From the NCBI GenBank assembly GCA_035578175.1, contig JAQMRL010000016.1:2295501-2359500 (forward strand): a DNA stretch of 64,000 bases, in the 5' to 3' direction. Below the pieces are notes generated by a model. It was not told where the DNA came from. It made no database searches and worked only from the letters and a program-made list of their open reading frames with translations. Source of the stretch: Catonia carolina. Lineage: Eukaryota > Arthropoda > Insecta > Hemiptera > Achilidae. Of this stretch, positions 33,433-47,700 are shown piece after piece. The translations under genes were made by a program, and so were the position numbers. Numbering within the stretch: position 1 is the first letter of the stretch; each line of letters opens with the position of its first letter.

Positions 33433-34198
33433 GCCCGCCATGACAGATGTAATATTATTTTGTGTAGCTAAGCCTTAAGCCATTAAATTGTGCACAAGAT
33501 TATACACCCAACAACAGTGACTCGCTTGTCCATTACAAAGATGGATGGAATAGTGAAGAGAGAGAGTGAAGAAGAAGTTTTACGTGGTGTTTACTGTTTG
33601 CAAAGATAGAGCAGTAGTAGAAAGGAAGAGACTGTTGGTGTGGTTTGGGGTTTAACCCTTAAGGCTGCCTTCGTACTATCCGCTTCTAATATACAGCCAC
33701 GGCCGTATTACATTCCTTTCCCAACACGTCACACACACACACATTAATATAGTTAGATTTTACTTGTGAAAAACGATTTGTAAAGCAGAATTTTAGCTAC
33801 ACATATGTTGTTGTTGTTGTTCTTTAGGTCATCAGCCGAAAAGCTGGTTTGAACCTCTAGAGGCTTTACTAAGTAAAACAAGGAGTGAGGTTGTTTACCA
33901 GTGCCTTCCTCACTGAGTGGAAAAGTACGCTTATCAGCATGCCAGGCCCTCTGAAAAGCACAAATTTTCCACTCTGCAAATGACACCTTCACTTCATTCA
34001 TCACAGGGTCTGGCTGTTAATGAAAATCATTATTTTCAGAGGAGATAACTCTGATTAGTGTCTTTTACAACTCTACCTCTTCTGTTCTTAAATGATTCAG
34101 TCATTTAATTGGCTGAACATGCGATAAGAAACAGAACTATTTATTTTAGCCCTGCAACTAACAGATTGGGTGTAAATAATTTGACACTCCACACATGT
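33433..34198. other. Unit 2-specific stretch with SINE-like segment
   Basis: The first ~170 bp match unit 1; the rest does not. A (GTT)n run at about 33,807-33,822 is followed by TCATCAGCCGAAAAGCTGG, which recalls the 'TTCAGTCC...CTGGTTTGA' motif of widespread arthropod SINE-like repeats. Evidence for a defined element is weak. An (AC)n run is at 33,728-33,743. Confidence 0.35.
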
Positions 34199-34860
34199 GT
34201 ATATTTCACAATTGTGTAGGTTGCAGGAGAATGAATCACTGGATAGGACTTTATTGTGGGATTATTATACCGATCAAATTTGTGGTAAAATATCATCTGG
34301 GGTATTTGCATTAAAACAAATTGCCAGATTGAATGATAAAAAATTGCTAATAGCAGCTCATCATGGTTTAATTTTATCTCATATCAGTTATGCTATATTA
34401 GTATGGGGTAATTCATCACAGTGTAACATTAAAAGAGTTTTTAAAATAGAGAAAAAAGCTGTTAGGTGTATGATGGGAGTCAACCACCTTACCTCATGCA
34501 GATCTCTATTTAAAGAGCTGCAATTGCTCACAGTTCCTTCTTAGTACATTTTTGAAGTGATAATGTATGTAAAGCAAAATACATTTTTACAGAATTTAGA
34601 TGTTCACAACCACTTCACAAGAAACAGAATCGATTATTATGTTACTAATCACAAAACTAAATTGCTTGAACAAAAACCAACTTTTGCAAGTAGAAAATAC
34701 ATCAATAAATTGCCACAAAGTTTAAAAAGTTGTGACAATTTGTCCTTTTAAAAAAAGGCTAAAATAATATTTGATTGATGAATCATTATACAGTGTGGAC
34801 GAATTCCTTTCTAAATAGTTTTTGGTTGAAATGTATTTAACTTCTAATTAAACAAATATT
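34199..34860 (+). pseudogene. LINE-C C-terminal fragment, forward
   Basis: Encodes the RT C-terminal part, starting near SGVFALKQIARLNDKK and running through LVWGNSS to NKLPQSLKS in two frames (to 34,544, then 34,557-34,751). It is in the opposite orientation to the main LINE-C copy of this unit, so it is an independent 5'-truncated insertion. It is more intact over this region than the minus-strand copies. Confidence 0.75.
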
Positions 34861-35155
34861 GTGTACTATTTAATACAAAGGGGTTCATGACAAGCCTACT
34901 GTGTTAAGCAGTAGCAGGAAAAAATATTGGTAAGTAATGAATTTTTCATTATGTTTGACTTTTTTATTTTTTATTTTGTGTGATATATGATACAATGGGT
35001 TCATGACTAGCCTACTGGATTAAGCAGTAGTAGAAACAAATTTTGTTGCTAAGTGATGAATTAATCATTGGATTGACTTTTTGTTTAATAGTTTTATCTT
35101 GACATGTCCTATACTCCCTTTGGAGTCTCCTGGATGGAGACTCCAGGAGACTAAA
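34861..35155 (+). repeat. LINE-C 3' UTR with two ~110 bp direct repeats
   Basis: GTTCATGACAAGCCTACTG near 34,885 and GTTCATGACTAGCCTACTG near 35,000 start two related repeats. The element ends around the palindromic GGAGTCTCC at ~35,122-35,150. The same pair is seen in reverse at 60,560-60,800. Confidence 0.7.
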
Positions 35156-35840
35156 AAATGACGTGAGAGTGACTTGTTTGGGAACACTGCAGGTAGTATT
35201 TTGTCATGGGCCACTCCCTTCCCTCCTTTGCTATAACGTACATTAGGCCCAACTGTTTGTAACAAGAGCAAATTCCTATAAAAAAAGGTACACTTTTCAT
35301 ACAAACTAAGAAACGTGTTTGTATGTTGACTTACAGATGGCTTGCTTGTGATATCTGTTTACATAGAGTTTTCATTATTCTAACCTACCTTTCACACTCA
35401 AACGACTAAAAATATTTCCTTTTCATTATATTCTATTTCTGTAAAGGCGTTGGAGTAACGTTGCGTTGGAGAATTCTCTACAAAATAAATAGAATAATGA
35501 CCGGTTTCAGATGTATATTGACCTGACTGCAATAAGTTTTATTGTGTACTGCAGTACCGGTTTGTATAGCCACTGAAGAGCGTTCACATAGCAGATGGGT
35601 TAACGCGGTGAGTAGAGTACTGGTCCAAGAAAGATGTGAGGTGGAATGCAGGGCCACCAAATAAGGATAGATTATTGTATGGTGCTGGAGGAATTCAACT
35701 CATACGCAAGTGAAGAAAGAAAGAAAGTGGTCTGTTCAGAGTGTGTGAATCTAGTTTGGGGTGGAGAAGTTGCTAAAAATTACGTGAAATGTATAATACG
35801 CATTGTTATGAACCAGTACTGACTTATGCACTGTGGTTTT
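35156..35840. other. Unclassified stretch, unit 2
   Basis: No gene or repeat family recognised until ~35,737, where it rejoins sequence shared with 3,030-3,130 of unit 1. Confidence 0.35.
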
Positions 35841-38110
35841 TTTGCCCCTAGGAGACTCCAGGAGAAGTATAGGACATGTCAGTTATAACATCTGAAATAC
35901 GTATAAGAATCACACAATGTATCACTACATTGAAGCGTCCAAGAAATTATTCTTGAACGCTATAAAAAATTTCTCCCGTCAAGTAATTTTTCAGATTCTT
36001 TTTAAAAGGAATGCAAATTATGACAACATTTTAAAAATTGGGGTAATTTATTCATGAATTTTCTCCCTGTATAAGTAGGTTTCTGTTCAAACAATTTTGT
36101 GAAATGATTAGCCACATAATAATCATTCTATTTCTCATGTTATGATTGTGAACATTGAAATTCTGCATAAATACATTTTGCCTAACATACATAAATTACC
36201 TCAAAAATGTAAATAGAGGGAACTGTAAGCAATTTAAGCTCCTTAAATAGTGGCCTGCATGAGGTTAGATGGTTAGCTTACATCTAATAGCTTTCTTTTG
36301 AATTTTAAAAACCTTCTTCATATTACTCATGCTAGAATTTCCCCATACTCAGCTACCATAACGGACATGAGACAGAATGATGCCATGATAAGCTGCCATT
36401 AGTAATGTTTTATCATTTAATCTGGCAATTTGTTTTAATGCAAATACCCCAGATGATATTTTACTACAAACCTGATTGGTATAGAAGTCCCAAGACGAAA
36501 ATCTATCTAGAGATACTCCTAGGAACTTCACTGTTTCTACATGCTCTAAACTATTATTATGAATAAATACATCCACTTCTCTACTTTTTTAACGTTATGT
36601 TTATTTTTGAACTGTAAGTACTGACACTTTTCCCCAATATCTGTTAATAACATTTGATTCAAGAACTGTACTACGGACTCTATATTAACATGTGTATTTA
36701 CTTCAAGAGCATCTACCAGTAAACTGTTACTGATAACTGAAGTATAATCAGCAAACAACAAAGCTCTGCCATTAGGTATGACTTCTGTTAGCCTATTAAT
36801 GTACAATAGAATCAGAATTATACCTTAAACTGACCCTTGTGGAACGCCTGCTTTGACTTCAAGCTTTCCAGATACAACCTTTTTAAGTTTCCCCCTAACA
36901 ACCCTAGTTAACACCACCCACTGTAATCTATTAATGAGGTAAGATTGAAACCATTACAATTCTACATCCCTAACGCCTAATGACTCTAGCGTTTTCAATA
37001 AAATTTCATGATCAACACAATTGAAAGCTTTACTCGGATCCAGAAACACTGCTAATGCTTTCTCCCCGGCATCCAATATATCAACCACTTGCTCCACAAG
37101 TGAAACAATTGGAGTTTTAGTTGATCTACCTTTCTGGAAACCATGGAACTGATTAACCTAATAAATACTACCTTTTCAAAAATATTACTAATTGTGTTTA
37201 AAATACATATGGGCCTAAAATTTTCAACTAACTGGCTATCTCCATTCTTAAATATAGGCAAAATTTTAGCCTCCTTCAGTTTGTTTGGAAATATACCTGC
37301 TTCGAGTGAGAAGTTAATTAAATGAAGGAGAGGAGTGAGTAAAAAATGTTTACATTCTTTAACAATTATACTAGGAATCCCATCTAACCCACATGTTTTC
37401 TTAATTTTCAAACTATCAATAACCGATTCTAATTTCTCGCTTGAAACTAGGCTAAATAAGAATTGATAAACTACCTTCTTACTTTTTGGATCATAACATC
37501 CCACCTTTACGCTTATCTGTTGTTTAAGTTTTAAAGCTACTTCCTGATAATATTTGTTAAAATGATTACAAATTTCTACACAGATCTCAATAAGTTCAAG
37601 ATTTTTATTAACAATATTTGGTATGTCAGAATAACTTTTGTTGCTAACTACACCTCGATTCTTATTTATTATTTCCCATATTGCTGAGTTTAAATTTGAT
37701 GTATGAAAGACTTCAGCAGTTGTTTTGCATTTAGGTCTCTGGACTTCTCTGGCATAATGTTTTTTAATAGTTTTGTACCTTTGTTCGTTAAAGGTAGTCG
37801 TACATGATAGAAAATCTGAGTATACATCTCTAACTTCAGACCACATTTTCAAAATTTCCCCTGTGACCCACTCATCTGTTTCACTGACAATATTTTTTAC
37901 ATCTTTGTTTTTAATTGGACAACTATTATTATAATGGAATTTTAATGTTTCAATAAAATTATGATATTTCTGATTAATGTCAAATGAATTGAAAACAGTC
38001 TTCCAATCCTCTTTGGATAAACTGTGTAACAAACAATTAATATTCCCTTGGTGGAAGCTTTTACTTATTTCCCGTGATTGCTGTAATTGTTCGTTCTATA
38101 TAATTTAATT
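35841..38110 (-). pseudogene. LINE-C non-LTR retrotransposon remnant, unit 2
   Basis: Same insertion as 3,130-5,640. The longest intact piece (38,032-37,052, 326 codons) covers the linker and the RT start, with TCGLDGIPSIIVKE, LPIFKNGDSQLVENFRPI and ILNTISNIFEKV. A frame break near 37,140 follows. The palm (36,806-36,546) has FADY where FADD is expected. The next part begins KFLGVSLDRFSS. It lacks the endonuclease domain and is inactive. Confidence 0.8.
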
Positions 38111-38129
38111 GTTTTGTAGTATCAATTTT

Positions 38130-39555
38130 ATAATTTTAACCGATGCAAAAAAAAGTTTTAAAAACGTATCAACACCGAATAGTTGCCCTATTTAACGGAA
38201 GTTTTTTCAGTTACAAAATGGACTCTTCGTTTATGGTGGGAAAAAAGTTATCGTGTCGTTGTTAATAAACCTGAAGAAAATAATTAGTACTAATAAACAG
38301 TATTAGGTTATTATAGAAAATTGGATGGTGGATTCAAGAATCTGCAGTCGACAAACAAACTGATTGGTAAATTATGTTTTTGTTTTATTCACTAGACGAC
38401 GTGTTTTGAAATCTTTTCAGGTTATGTGTGAGATGGGAAACTTAGTGTGAACATCGTTAAATGAAAAGTTTATTAGAGAATGTGTATTCGCTTATACTAA
38501 TAAAGAGTACTGGGCACTGCAGATTTAATTAGAGACGGTTTATTGTTCAGTTGTGAAAATTATTCGGTCAGTGTTTACAAGATCTAAACTAGTTTCATGT
38601 TTCCTTGGGTCATGTCCGTGCAACGTGGTCCAGAAATGCTGAATCTAGTTACTTGATTATTTTAAATATTGGTGATCGTTTAATGAACGATTCTGCATAT
38701 TATATTGACTTTTGCTTTAACCGACTTTTTTCGACAAGGTCAGACGGTTTTTACAACTTTGTAGCGTAAAGGAAACATGATAGTACACGAGGTTCTATTA
38801 ATCTTAATTAATATTTAATCGTTACAGGCAAAACCAACTTATTTATTTGTACCGAAGATTAAGTTGTAAGGTGTAAACGTAACCTCAAACTTCGGAATCG
38901 AAATGTTTCTAAAGTCTGTTTTTTAAAAAAGTTCAGAGGTATAAAATACCCATTGTTTAACAAGCAAATTCTTGCCTTCCCAAATAATATTTTGAAAGAT
39001 GCCCGTGACTTGGACTTAAGTCCAAGCGGTTAAACGGTTCATGTAAAGAAATCAATTAGGCATTTTCTGTAGCATTGTCTTGTGCTGTTGCTGATTACAG
39101 GTGAAAATGATTGGCTAGAAGTAACATTTGATATGAAAATATGTCCACAATGGTATATGCATGTATGGTGAATGTACATTGTATTTCAGTTGGACCTAAT
39201 GTTATTCTTTTCTTGTGCGCAGGCAGCCTTGAAGTACACCACTACATAAATTACTTGAGATACCATTCTGTGCTGGGACTGAATCTTAAATATCATTGGA
39301 AAAGGAAGTCTCATTGACAATTCAGTATCCAAGAAAACTAGCCAATTAAGTGAATTTTCATTAAAGGTAAGTTAGTTTTATTTCATTAAAATTTAAATTT
39401 TGTGAAATTTATTGTAATTATTTCTGTTTTGATGTTCGAATGAGGAAAATTTAAAAAGGATATTATGCATACAGAATTAATAGTATTTGTGACTGTCCAT
39501 GGGAAAAGGGACCCAAGTCAAAAGTAAGGTTATGAGTGATTCTTGCAGGCAATTT
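38130..39555 (+). repeat. Q block, copy Q3 (unit 2)
   Basis: Ortholog of Q1. Core at 39,055-39,365. It has lost ~100 bp around 39,010 that includes the exon-like stretch of Q1 and Q5. Confidence 0.5.
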
Positions 39556-39559
39556 AATG

Positions 39560-40073
39560 CTGAAACAGTTATATTTAAGATTGTGGCTTTAATATGCATT
39601 TTAGAGCAAAATTGCATGTAAAACTAGTAGTAGAGAATTTAAAAACCTACAACTTTTATTTCAAACATTTTTTGTATAACGCTTAGTTTTGCTTGCAGTA
39701 ATTAGCGATTTTCTGTTTTTTTTCACCAAAATATGTGAAAAAATTTTTTTTTTTTTAAAATTGCAGCCTTAGCATGCGTTTTATGACAAAAGTGTATATA
39801 ATCTACTTTATAAGAAATTTAAAGCTCTACAACATTTATTTTGAGCATTTTTCTCTACAAAGCCTAGTTTAGCGTGATGAAAGAGTGATTTTTTGAATTT
39901 TTAAGCCAAACTAAGGTTGATTTACACTTTGCGTTGTTCACTAATGTATATAATTAGGTTATGTTTTTTGGGGTTAGATTTTTGTTTATTTCTAATGTGT
40001 TATTACTAATGTTAGGATATATTGTAATTTTTTCCATTGGCAAGAGAAAGTTGTGTGAGTGTTTTACCCCAGA
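39560..40073 (+). mobile_element. HINE 3' fragment, unit 2
   Basis: Ortholog of 7,170-7,697. Confidence 0.75.
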
Positions 40074-40484
40074 TTTTATTCACTGTTATATATAAAAAAA
40101 GTTACAGAATTTTTTTTAAAAAAAGGTAAATTAACACTAATGTTCGTGAAATTGCAATGAAAGTGGGTTAATAATTGATGAGTGATGATATTTTTCAATT
40201 GGTGTTTACTCTCTTTGTCTCTGTCAGATGTCATCTCTTACTGATGTAACATTGTGTGCTGAATCATGTGATGTCTTCAAATAATTGATATCTCAAAAAA
40301 TTAACATCCTGTAGCAGATTTTTTTCAGGTCATGTCAATTGTAAAAATTCAAAAAAACGGACAAAGAATTGCAAAATTTTATTGTAATTTAACATACAAC
40401 AAGATAAAACGTTACAATATTGTTTTCTATTTTAACATATTGCATCTGTATTCGAATTAATACTTAGTAAACTAATTAAAAAAA
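40074..40484. other. Spacer between inverted HINE 3' ends, unit 2
   Basis: Ortholog of 7,698-8,096. No gene seen. Confidence 0.4.
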
Positions 40485-40727
40485 TCTGGTGTGAAACACA
40501 CACAACTTTCTCTCGCCCATGCAAATAATTAACAATATAACCTGACATTAGTAATAAAACATTAGAAATAAACAAAATAACTAACTTCAATAAACATAAC
40601 CTTATTTTAATCATGAGTGAAAGATGCTAAATGAAAAACAACTTTAGTTTGCCTTAAAAATACAGATAATCACTCATTCACGCTGAACTAGGCTCTGTAG
40701 AGAAAAATGCTCTCAATGAAAGTTGAG
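40485..40727 (-). mobile_element. HINE 3' fragment, reverse, unit 2
   Basis: Ortholog of 8,097-8,338. Confidence 0.7.
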
Positions 40728-41085
40728 CCGAGCCCCCAACTGGCGGTTTTGGCTCCTTTCGCCCCCCACGATAGCTCCAGGTTTGTTTTACTTTTAATTC
40801 ATCTGCACTCTACTCTTATAAAACGACGTATCCAAACAAATCAAGTACTAAAATCCTAATCTGATCTACTTTAATAGTGGATCCGTGCAAACTAGGCTTA
40901 ATGTTGTTATAAAAATTATTAGCATGGTTAAGTCCACTTGTAAGATGCTTCAAATCATACTTTAATAAAAACCGAATAATGTGAGATTTTTGAGGATGTA
41001 ACATTGGGTGAAGTTATTTGTACTTATTTCCACTGACTGTTGTCAAATATTTTGTTCTATAAAATTTAATTCCGTTCTAGTTCAA
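40728..41085 (-). other. Unclassified stretch with 62-codon minus-strand frame
   Basis: The frame at 41,004-40,816 is broken in unit 1. It may be a transposon remnant; no family recognised. Confidence 0.3.
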
Positions 41086-42620
41086 TTGTATTCTTAACCA
41101 ATTCAAATAAAGTATTTTTAAACATATCACTACATACAGTTGCACTATATAGCGAAAGTTTTCCATTTACAAACTTGACGCCTTTCATTTCATGGTGGGA
41201 ACAGAAGTTGATTGTGTGTTAGTAAATAAACTAGGAGAGAACAATTAGTACTATTAAACAGTAATAGGTTATTATAGAAAATTGGATAGTGGATTCAAAG
41301 AATCTGCAGTCGACGAAACTAACTGATTGGTAAATTGTGTTTGTGTTTTATTCAGTACATGAAGAGTATTAAAATCTTTTCAGGTTATGTGTGAGAAGCG
41401 AAACTTAATGTGAACACGGTTAAATGAAAAGTTTAATAGAGAATGTGTATTTATTCTGATCAAGTGTAATCAAGTGGGCACTGGAGATTTAATTAGAGAC
41501 GGTTTAGTGATCTGTTGTGAAAACGATTCGGTCAGTGTTTAATTTGGCTCTGACGGACATTTTTGTTTAACGAGGTCAGATGGTTTTTACAACTTTACGA
41601 GCTTCATGAAAACATCATTATAGTATCTGAGGTCCTATTAATCGGTGAAAGGGAAACCAACTTATTTATGTGTACCGAAGATTAACTTTGAGGGGTAAAT
41701 CATAACCTCAAACTTTGAAAATGGAAAGGTTCCTAAAATTGGTTTTCAAAAAGTTCAAACACATAAAATAATCACACATTGTTTAACAAGTAACATCTTA
41801 TCTTCCCAAGTAATATTTGGGAAGATGCCCGTGACTTAACTTAGCAAGTTGATGAAAATAAATATGGCACTTTGTAACAAAAGAAGCTAGTATATGTCCA
41901 AGCAGTTATATGATTCTTGTAAAGAAATCTATTAGGCATTTTCTGTAGCATTGTCTTGTGCTGTTGCTGATTACAGGTGAAAATGATTGGCTAGAAGTAA
42001 CCATTGATATGAAAATATGTCCACATTCATACATGCGTGTATGGTGAATGTACATTGTATTTCAGTTGGACCTAATGTTATTCTTTTCTTGTGCGCAGGC
42101 AGCCTTCAAGTTCACCACAACATAAATTACTTGAGATACCATCCTGTGCTGGGACTGAATCTTAAATATCATTGGAAAAGGAAGTCTCATTGACAATTCA
42201 GTATCCAAGAAAACTAGCCAATTTAGTGAATTTTCATTAAAGGTGTGTTTCTTTTATTTCATTAAATTTAAATTCTGGAAATTCATTATAATTATTTCTG
42301 TTTAGATATTTTTCTAAAGAGTAAAATTTTGATACTAATTAATGTGAACAGAATTAATAGTATATATTATGGGCATTTGATTAAGAAGGTTCATGTTGTA
42401 ACCAGATGTTGGATTGTTGCAGTGTTGCCACCTGTTTGAAGCAGAATAGTGTGTGTCTGTTACATTGGTAAGAGTGTGCAATGTCCGTGTCAAACATAAT
42501 AGTAACCTGAGTTTGAAGCTCAATTGTTAAAAGAATATGGCATCGATTGTAACGCACTATATGTCAAATTAATGCTGGTTTAATTGCGTGGAACGGTGAA
42601 AAGTTGAAATTTTTGTCTAT
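41086..42620 (+). repeat. Q block, copy Q4 (unit 2)
   Basis: Ortholog of Q2 without the MITE. Core at 41,933-42,243. Confidence 0.5.
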
Positions 42621-42626
42621 ACTTTT

Positions 42627-43534
42627 ACTTTCTCTTGACTATATGAATGTATAGGAAGGATAGTATTGTTTTTACGTCAATTTTTCAAAATTGAGTTTTC
42701 ACCGGATCTACATGTTGTCAGACCCCCTGAACCCAAAAAATATGTTTTTAACGATTGGTCTGTAAGTGTGTGTGTGTATACAGAATATCTTAAGAACGGA
42801 ACATCGTACAAACTTGAAACTTGAAACTTAAGTTACATACCACTACCGGACCCGACACGAACATTTTCATCAAAATCGGTCCACCGGAAGTAGTAGTTTA
42901 TTCGTGTAATTTTTCTCGTTTTTGTGATTTTCTCAAAAACCAGTCCTATAATTTTTTTTAAAAATCGCCTGGTTTACTAAATTTTTTTATGCTGTACAAG
43001 AAAGGGTAGGCACCATGTTTGCTAAAATTCTTGGTGAGGCTGTTTTTGCGTAAAAAATTGTATTTTTAGGATTACGACTTTGTTATGCATGTTATCGCCA
43101 CAATAAAAGTTGTAAAACTCTCAAGTCCTACAACTTTTAATACAAACATTTTTTTGTAAAACGCTTAGTTTAGCGGTAATTAGCGATTTTCTGTTTTTTC
43201 TCACCAAAGTGTGTGAAAAATCAATTTATTTTATGATTTCGGCCTTCGTATGCATTTTACGACAAAAGTGTATTTATAGGAAAATATAAGATCTACAACT
43301 TTTAATTAAAACATTTTTCTCTACAGAACCTACTTTAGCGTGAAAGAGTAATTTTCCGTATTTTTAACCCAAACTAAGGTTGATTTACACTTTGCGTCTT
43401 TCACTCATGACTAAAATAAGGTTGTTGTTTGAGGTTAGTTTTTTGATTATTTCTAGAGTTTTATTACTAATGTTAGGTTTATTGTTAATTATTTGCATTG
43501 GCAAGAGAAAATTGTGTGAGTGTTTCACACCAGA
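42627..43534 (+). mobile_element. HINE, complete, unit 2
   Basis: Ortholog of 10,600-11,517, with a shorter GT microsatellite. Confidence 0.85.
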
Positions 43535-44063
43535 TTTTTTTTACAAGTGATATTAACATAAGAACAAAAAAAATAACCGTTTTTGGAGACTTTTACGGAT
43601 GTGCAAACTTATTGGCGTATAAATCTGTACATAATCATCCAATTTTAGTGAAAGTTCATCAGAGTGTAGATTAGAGTGTTTCTATTGTGCACATTGAATC
43701 TCAGGACCAGAGCTTTTTTATTTTATTTCTTTTTGCACTTTTAGCGACCCATTCCTCTCGAGCCAACTGGTAACTTTCTGAATTCACGACAGAGACTGTT
43801 GGATTCGCAGTGGATTGAATAATATAAATCAATTATTCATTTAATTCAGTGACAGCTGAGTCGTTTGGAATTCATTTTTTAAATTGTAGATTTGTGGCGG
43901 GTTGGTTAATTTTGCCACACGTTGCCAATTTGTGCCGGACGCCTAGCCTAGCTTACCTAAGACGTATGCATTTTCAACGACCTGTTCACCAACCTATTTC
44001 TGATTGACAGTAGGCCTCTTATTCTTGTTTATTTAACACACAATGAATGCTTTGACATAATTT
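43535..44063. other. Spacer, unit 2, no gene seen
   Basis: Ortholog of 11,518-12,040. Confidence 0.5.
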
Positions 44064-44736
44064 TAAAAGGAAGTAATAATAATAATAATAATAATATGAA
44101 CTTTATTTACAAAGACAACAGTTTAAATTTTTCAAATATGAGTAAGATAATACATTACAAATTTATACACTTAAAATTAAACTGTTCCAATTATCTTATT
44201 GTTAGCTTTCTAATTCATTAAGCTTGGCCGAGGCCGTCAGCTGAGTTGAACGTCTACTTCTATTTGACTAAAATGTACTGGTAGATAAACAAAGTAAATA
44301 AATAAAGGGATTAACTGATAGCATTTTACCTAAATAATTACAATTTACAATTTTTAATAAAAATTTAATTTCAATTATAATTTTATTCACCAACTACAAA
44401 ATAAACCGCAAATATCTTTCATGCATTAAACGTACCAAACTCTGCTATAACAAATTATTAAAAATTAATCTTTTTTTTCTTTCTTTTCTTTAAAATATAA
44501 AATTAAAAAATCTTCTATAAAAAGTACACAATGTGGCTGCTTCTAAAAAATGAAAATAAAAAACTACTTTAAAAAATATAAATATGGCTGCAAAAAAAAA
44601 CCATTTCTCATTCCGACACAAAAACACACACACGGTCATAAAACACACGCGTAAAGACACAGACCCACACCCACACACACATACACTGACAGGTACCTTC
44701 GGGCTTTTGAGCACTCACGCATACTTTTAAATACCC

Positions 44737-47700
44737 CTACCAATTAAATTCCCTAACCAAAAAATCCCTGTATTTTAACGCTGTTCGTACATAACCCACC
44801 AATTTCTTCCAATCTCTCCCATTCATGAACTCAGTCACCAAACCAACTTCCAATACCCGCCTTCCAAACCATCTACGTCGTATGTCGGCTAGAATCGGAC
44901 ATCGCCCTATAAAATGATAAATATCTTCCTTTTCTCCGGTATTACACATCGAGCATCTGAAACTAGCCTCTTCTCTACCCGGTCCAAAGTTCAGCGGCAG
45001 TAAGGATCCCCTAACTCTAAAAATAATACTAACAAAATTTCTTTTGAAATCTTCCGCAAGGTACCCTCTTGCCCTCTCGTCCATTCTTAACGTAGCATAT
45101 ACAGAATGAAATTGGGCTTTATTGGCTCTTTCCCACCATTTCGCGTGTATTCTCATCTCTAATCTTCCCTATTAATTGCTCACCAGATACTTTCCACGAT
45201 TCCGTCTCGTTCAACGAATCCCTCCACTCGACAGTATGAGCCCTACATAGATTTAGCCATTCCTTATACCACATACACTTATTTTCAATTACCAGACGTG
45301 CCATTTTACCCGGTAGCCTGTGTTCCGGTAAGCCTAGTACCTTCAAAATATACTTAAGGTGAATACGCAACGTATGCAACCACATTACATCGACACCACT
45401 CTCCAAATATACTATGTAATTTGGCGTATTTCTAGGCAATCCATACAAACGTTTGACAAAAAACCTATTGAAATTTTCCAGTTCGTCCCGCTCCTGGAAT
45501 CCCCATACCTGCGCGGCATAGCATAGAGTAGCCCTTGTCGTCGCATTGTAAACCTGCCATTTCGTGGAGTTAGGTACTTCATCATTAATAATCAGATTTC
45601 TCCATAAACTGTTAATGCCATATTTCGCAATCGGAATTTTGTTTTTAAAATGTGCTCCCATTGAGAGCGAACTAGTAAAAATAACCCCAAGATATTTATA
45701 TTCGTTAACTATTTTAATTAATTCTCCCCCATATTTCCATTTTTCTTTTTTGCCCAGTCTTCCTCCCTTCCTGAAAACAATTATTTTAGATTTTTCCATA
45801 TTTAAAACTAAATTCCATCTACAACAAAAAGACCATAACCTGTCTATCATCCTCTGTAAAACTATACTATCGTCTGCCAATATTACTACATCGTCCGCAT
45901 ATAATAACGCATTGATCTTAAAACCTCTAATCTCCAGCCCGCCCCCAATCCAATCACATAGGTCGTTTATAAATAAAGAAAAAAGCAGTGGTGATAGTGG
46001 ACACCCCTGCTTTACCCCACTTTCGACTTCAAATCTCCGGGTTAGGCCACCCTTGCACCACACTGCCGACTCCGTGTTTGAATAAAGGCCTTTTAAAACA
46101 TTAATAAATTTATGCGATACACCCAACTCCGACAATTTGAAAAAAAGTGCATCCCTGTCCACACTATCAAAGGCCGCCCTGAAATCTACGAAAAATCCGT
46201 ACGTTTTCTTTTTCCTAACCATTAAATTATACCTCACTATATTATACAAAACAAAAACATTATCCACTGTTGAGTACCCTCTTCGAAATCCCGCTTGATT
46301 TTCTGTAAGTATTCCTAACTTCTGTTCCCATTCCACCATCCTATTCATCAAAATACCCACAAAAATTTTAGCGACCGAGTCCATAAATGAGATACCTCTG
46401 AGATTTAATTCTTCATGTACGTTTCCCCCTTTTTTCTGTAATGGAAATATTATTGACCGAGTGAACGACGAAGGCACTAACCTATAGTACATAATATTAT
46501 TAAAAAACTTCACCATTAGTTCCTTGTATTCCAAAGGCGCCCTCTTATAGAACTCGGCAGGAATTCTGTCCTCGCCTGGAGCTTTATTATCCCGTAATTT
46601 TCTCAACACTAGATCAATTTCTTTCAACTCTATAACCTTATCTAGTACGTCATCCTCTACAAACGGCATTGCATACATCGTTGGACTGCTACTCCTAACC
46701 GGCGTATATAACCCTAAAAAATATGCTACTAGCTTATCAGCGCTAATATCCACACTCTGCGCGAACTGTCTGCCCTTAACGTATCTTACCAGATCCCAAA
46801 ATTCCTTAGAATCCCTAACCGCTGTCAACTTTTCTCTCACGCCTATTAAATATTCTACTCGTTTCAGTTTGCACAACAGTTTATAGTCCTTCAAATTTAT
46901 TAAATAATCCTCCTTTACTTGCTCATTGTTTTCTTTTCTAAATAAATTTAAAAAACCAAATACCCTAGTTCGGGCTTTTTCACATTCCTTGTCAAACCAG
47001 GGTTGTCGTCTTACCTTACTACTATGTTCACCTTGCCGGAACCGGGTCTCAGTAACTTTATAAATCAACTCATTTAACAAAGTAATAGCTTCATTGCTAT
47101 CTTCCGGAAGCCCCCTTATGAGTTTGCTTTCAGTTGCTAATCGACCAACAATATTACACTCCTCAGATACATTATACTTTAATTTGGGCAAAAGCGGCAA
47201 CACCTCATCATCATTCACACTTCCACACTCATTCGTCAATCTCACAACAACAGGCATATGATCCGAAAAAAATTCTGATAATACTCTAACATTACTTACG
47301 ACCCGTATTCCGTCTATAGAAACGCATACAAGGTCGATCACTGAGGCCCCTCTCTGGCTAATGTATGTTAATTCCCCCTCTAAATCTCCGCGAATTCTGC
47401 CATTTAAAATTAATAAATTAAAAGTTTCGCAAAGATCCATTATCTTCCTACCTTTACTGTTAATAAAAATATCTTTAGATTTGCGATTGTACCCCACAAA
47501 TTTATTGTCTAGACTCACTTCTTCCGGAATAATTTGCAAATTTCCGATTCTACCATTCCAATCACCAACAACTACTAAATTCCTACTATCGTTATAGTTT
47601 AATATCCAGTCCCATAAAGCCTCATAATCCGAAGTCCATTCCCCTTCTGTTCCTCCACTCAGATACACCGGGACAATACAGTACAATTGTTTGTTTATAA

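Noticed and set aside
45564..46085. 173-codon plus-strand frame
   Set aside because: It is antisense to the LINE-B RT domain, which carries intact catalytic motifs.
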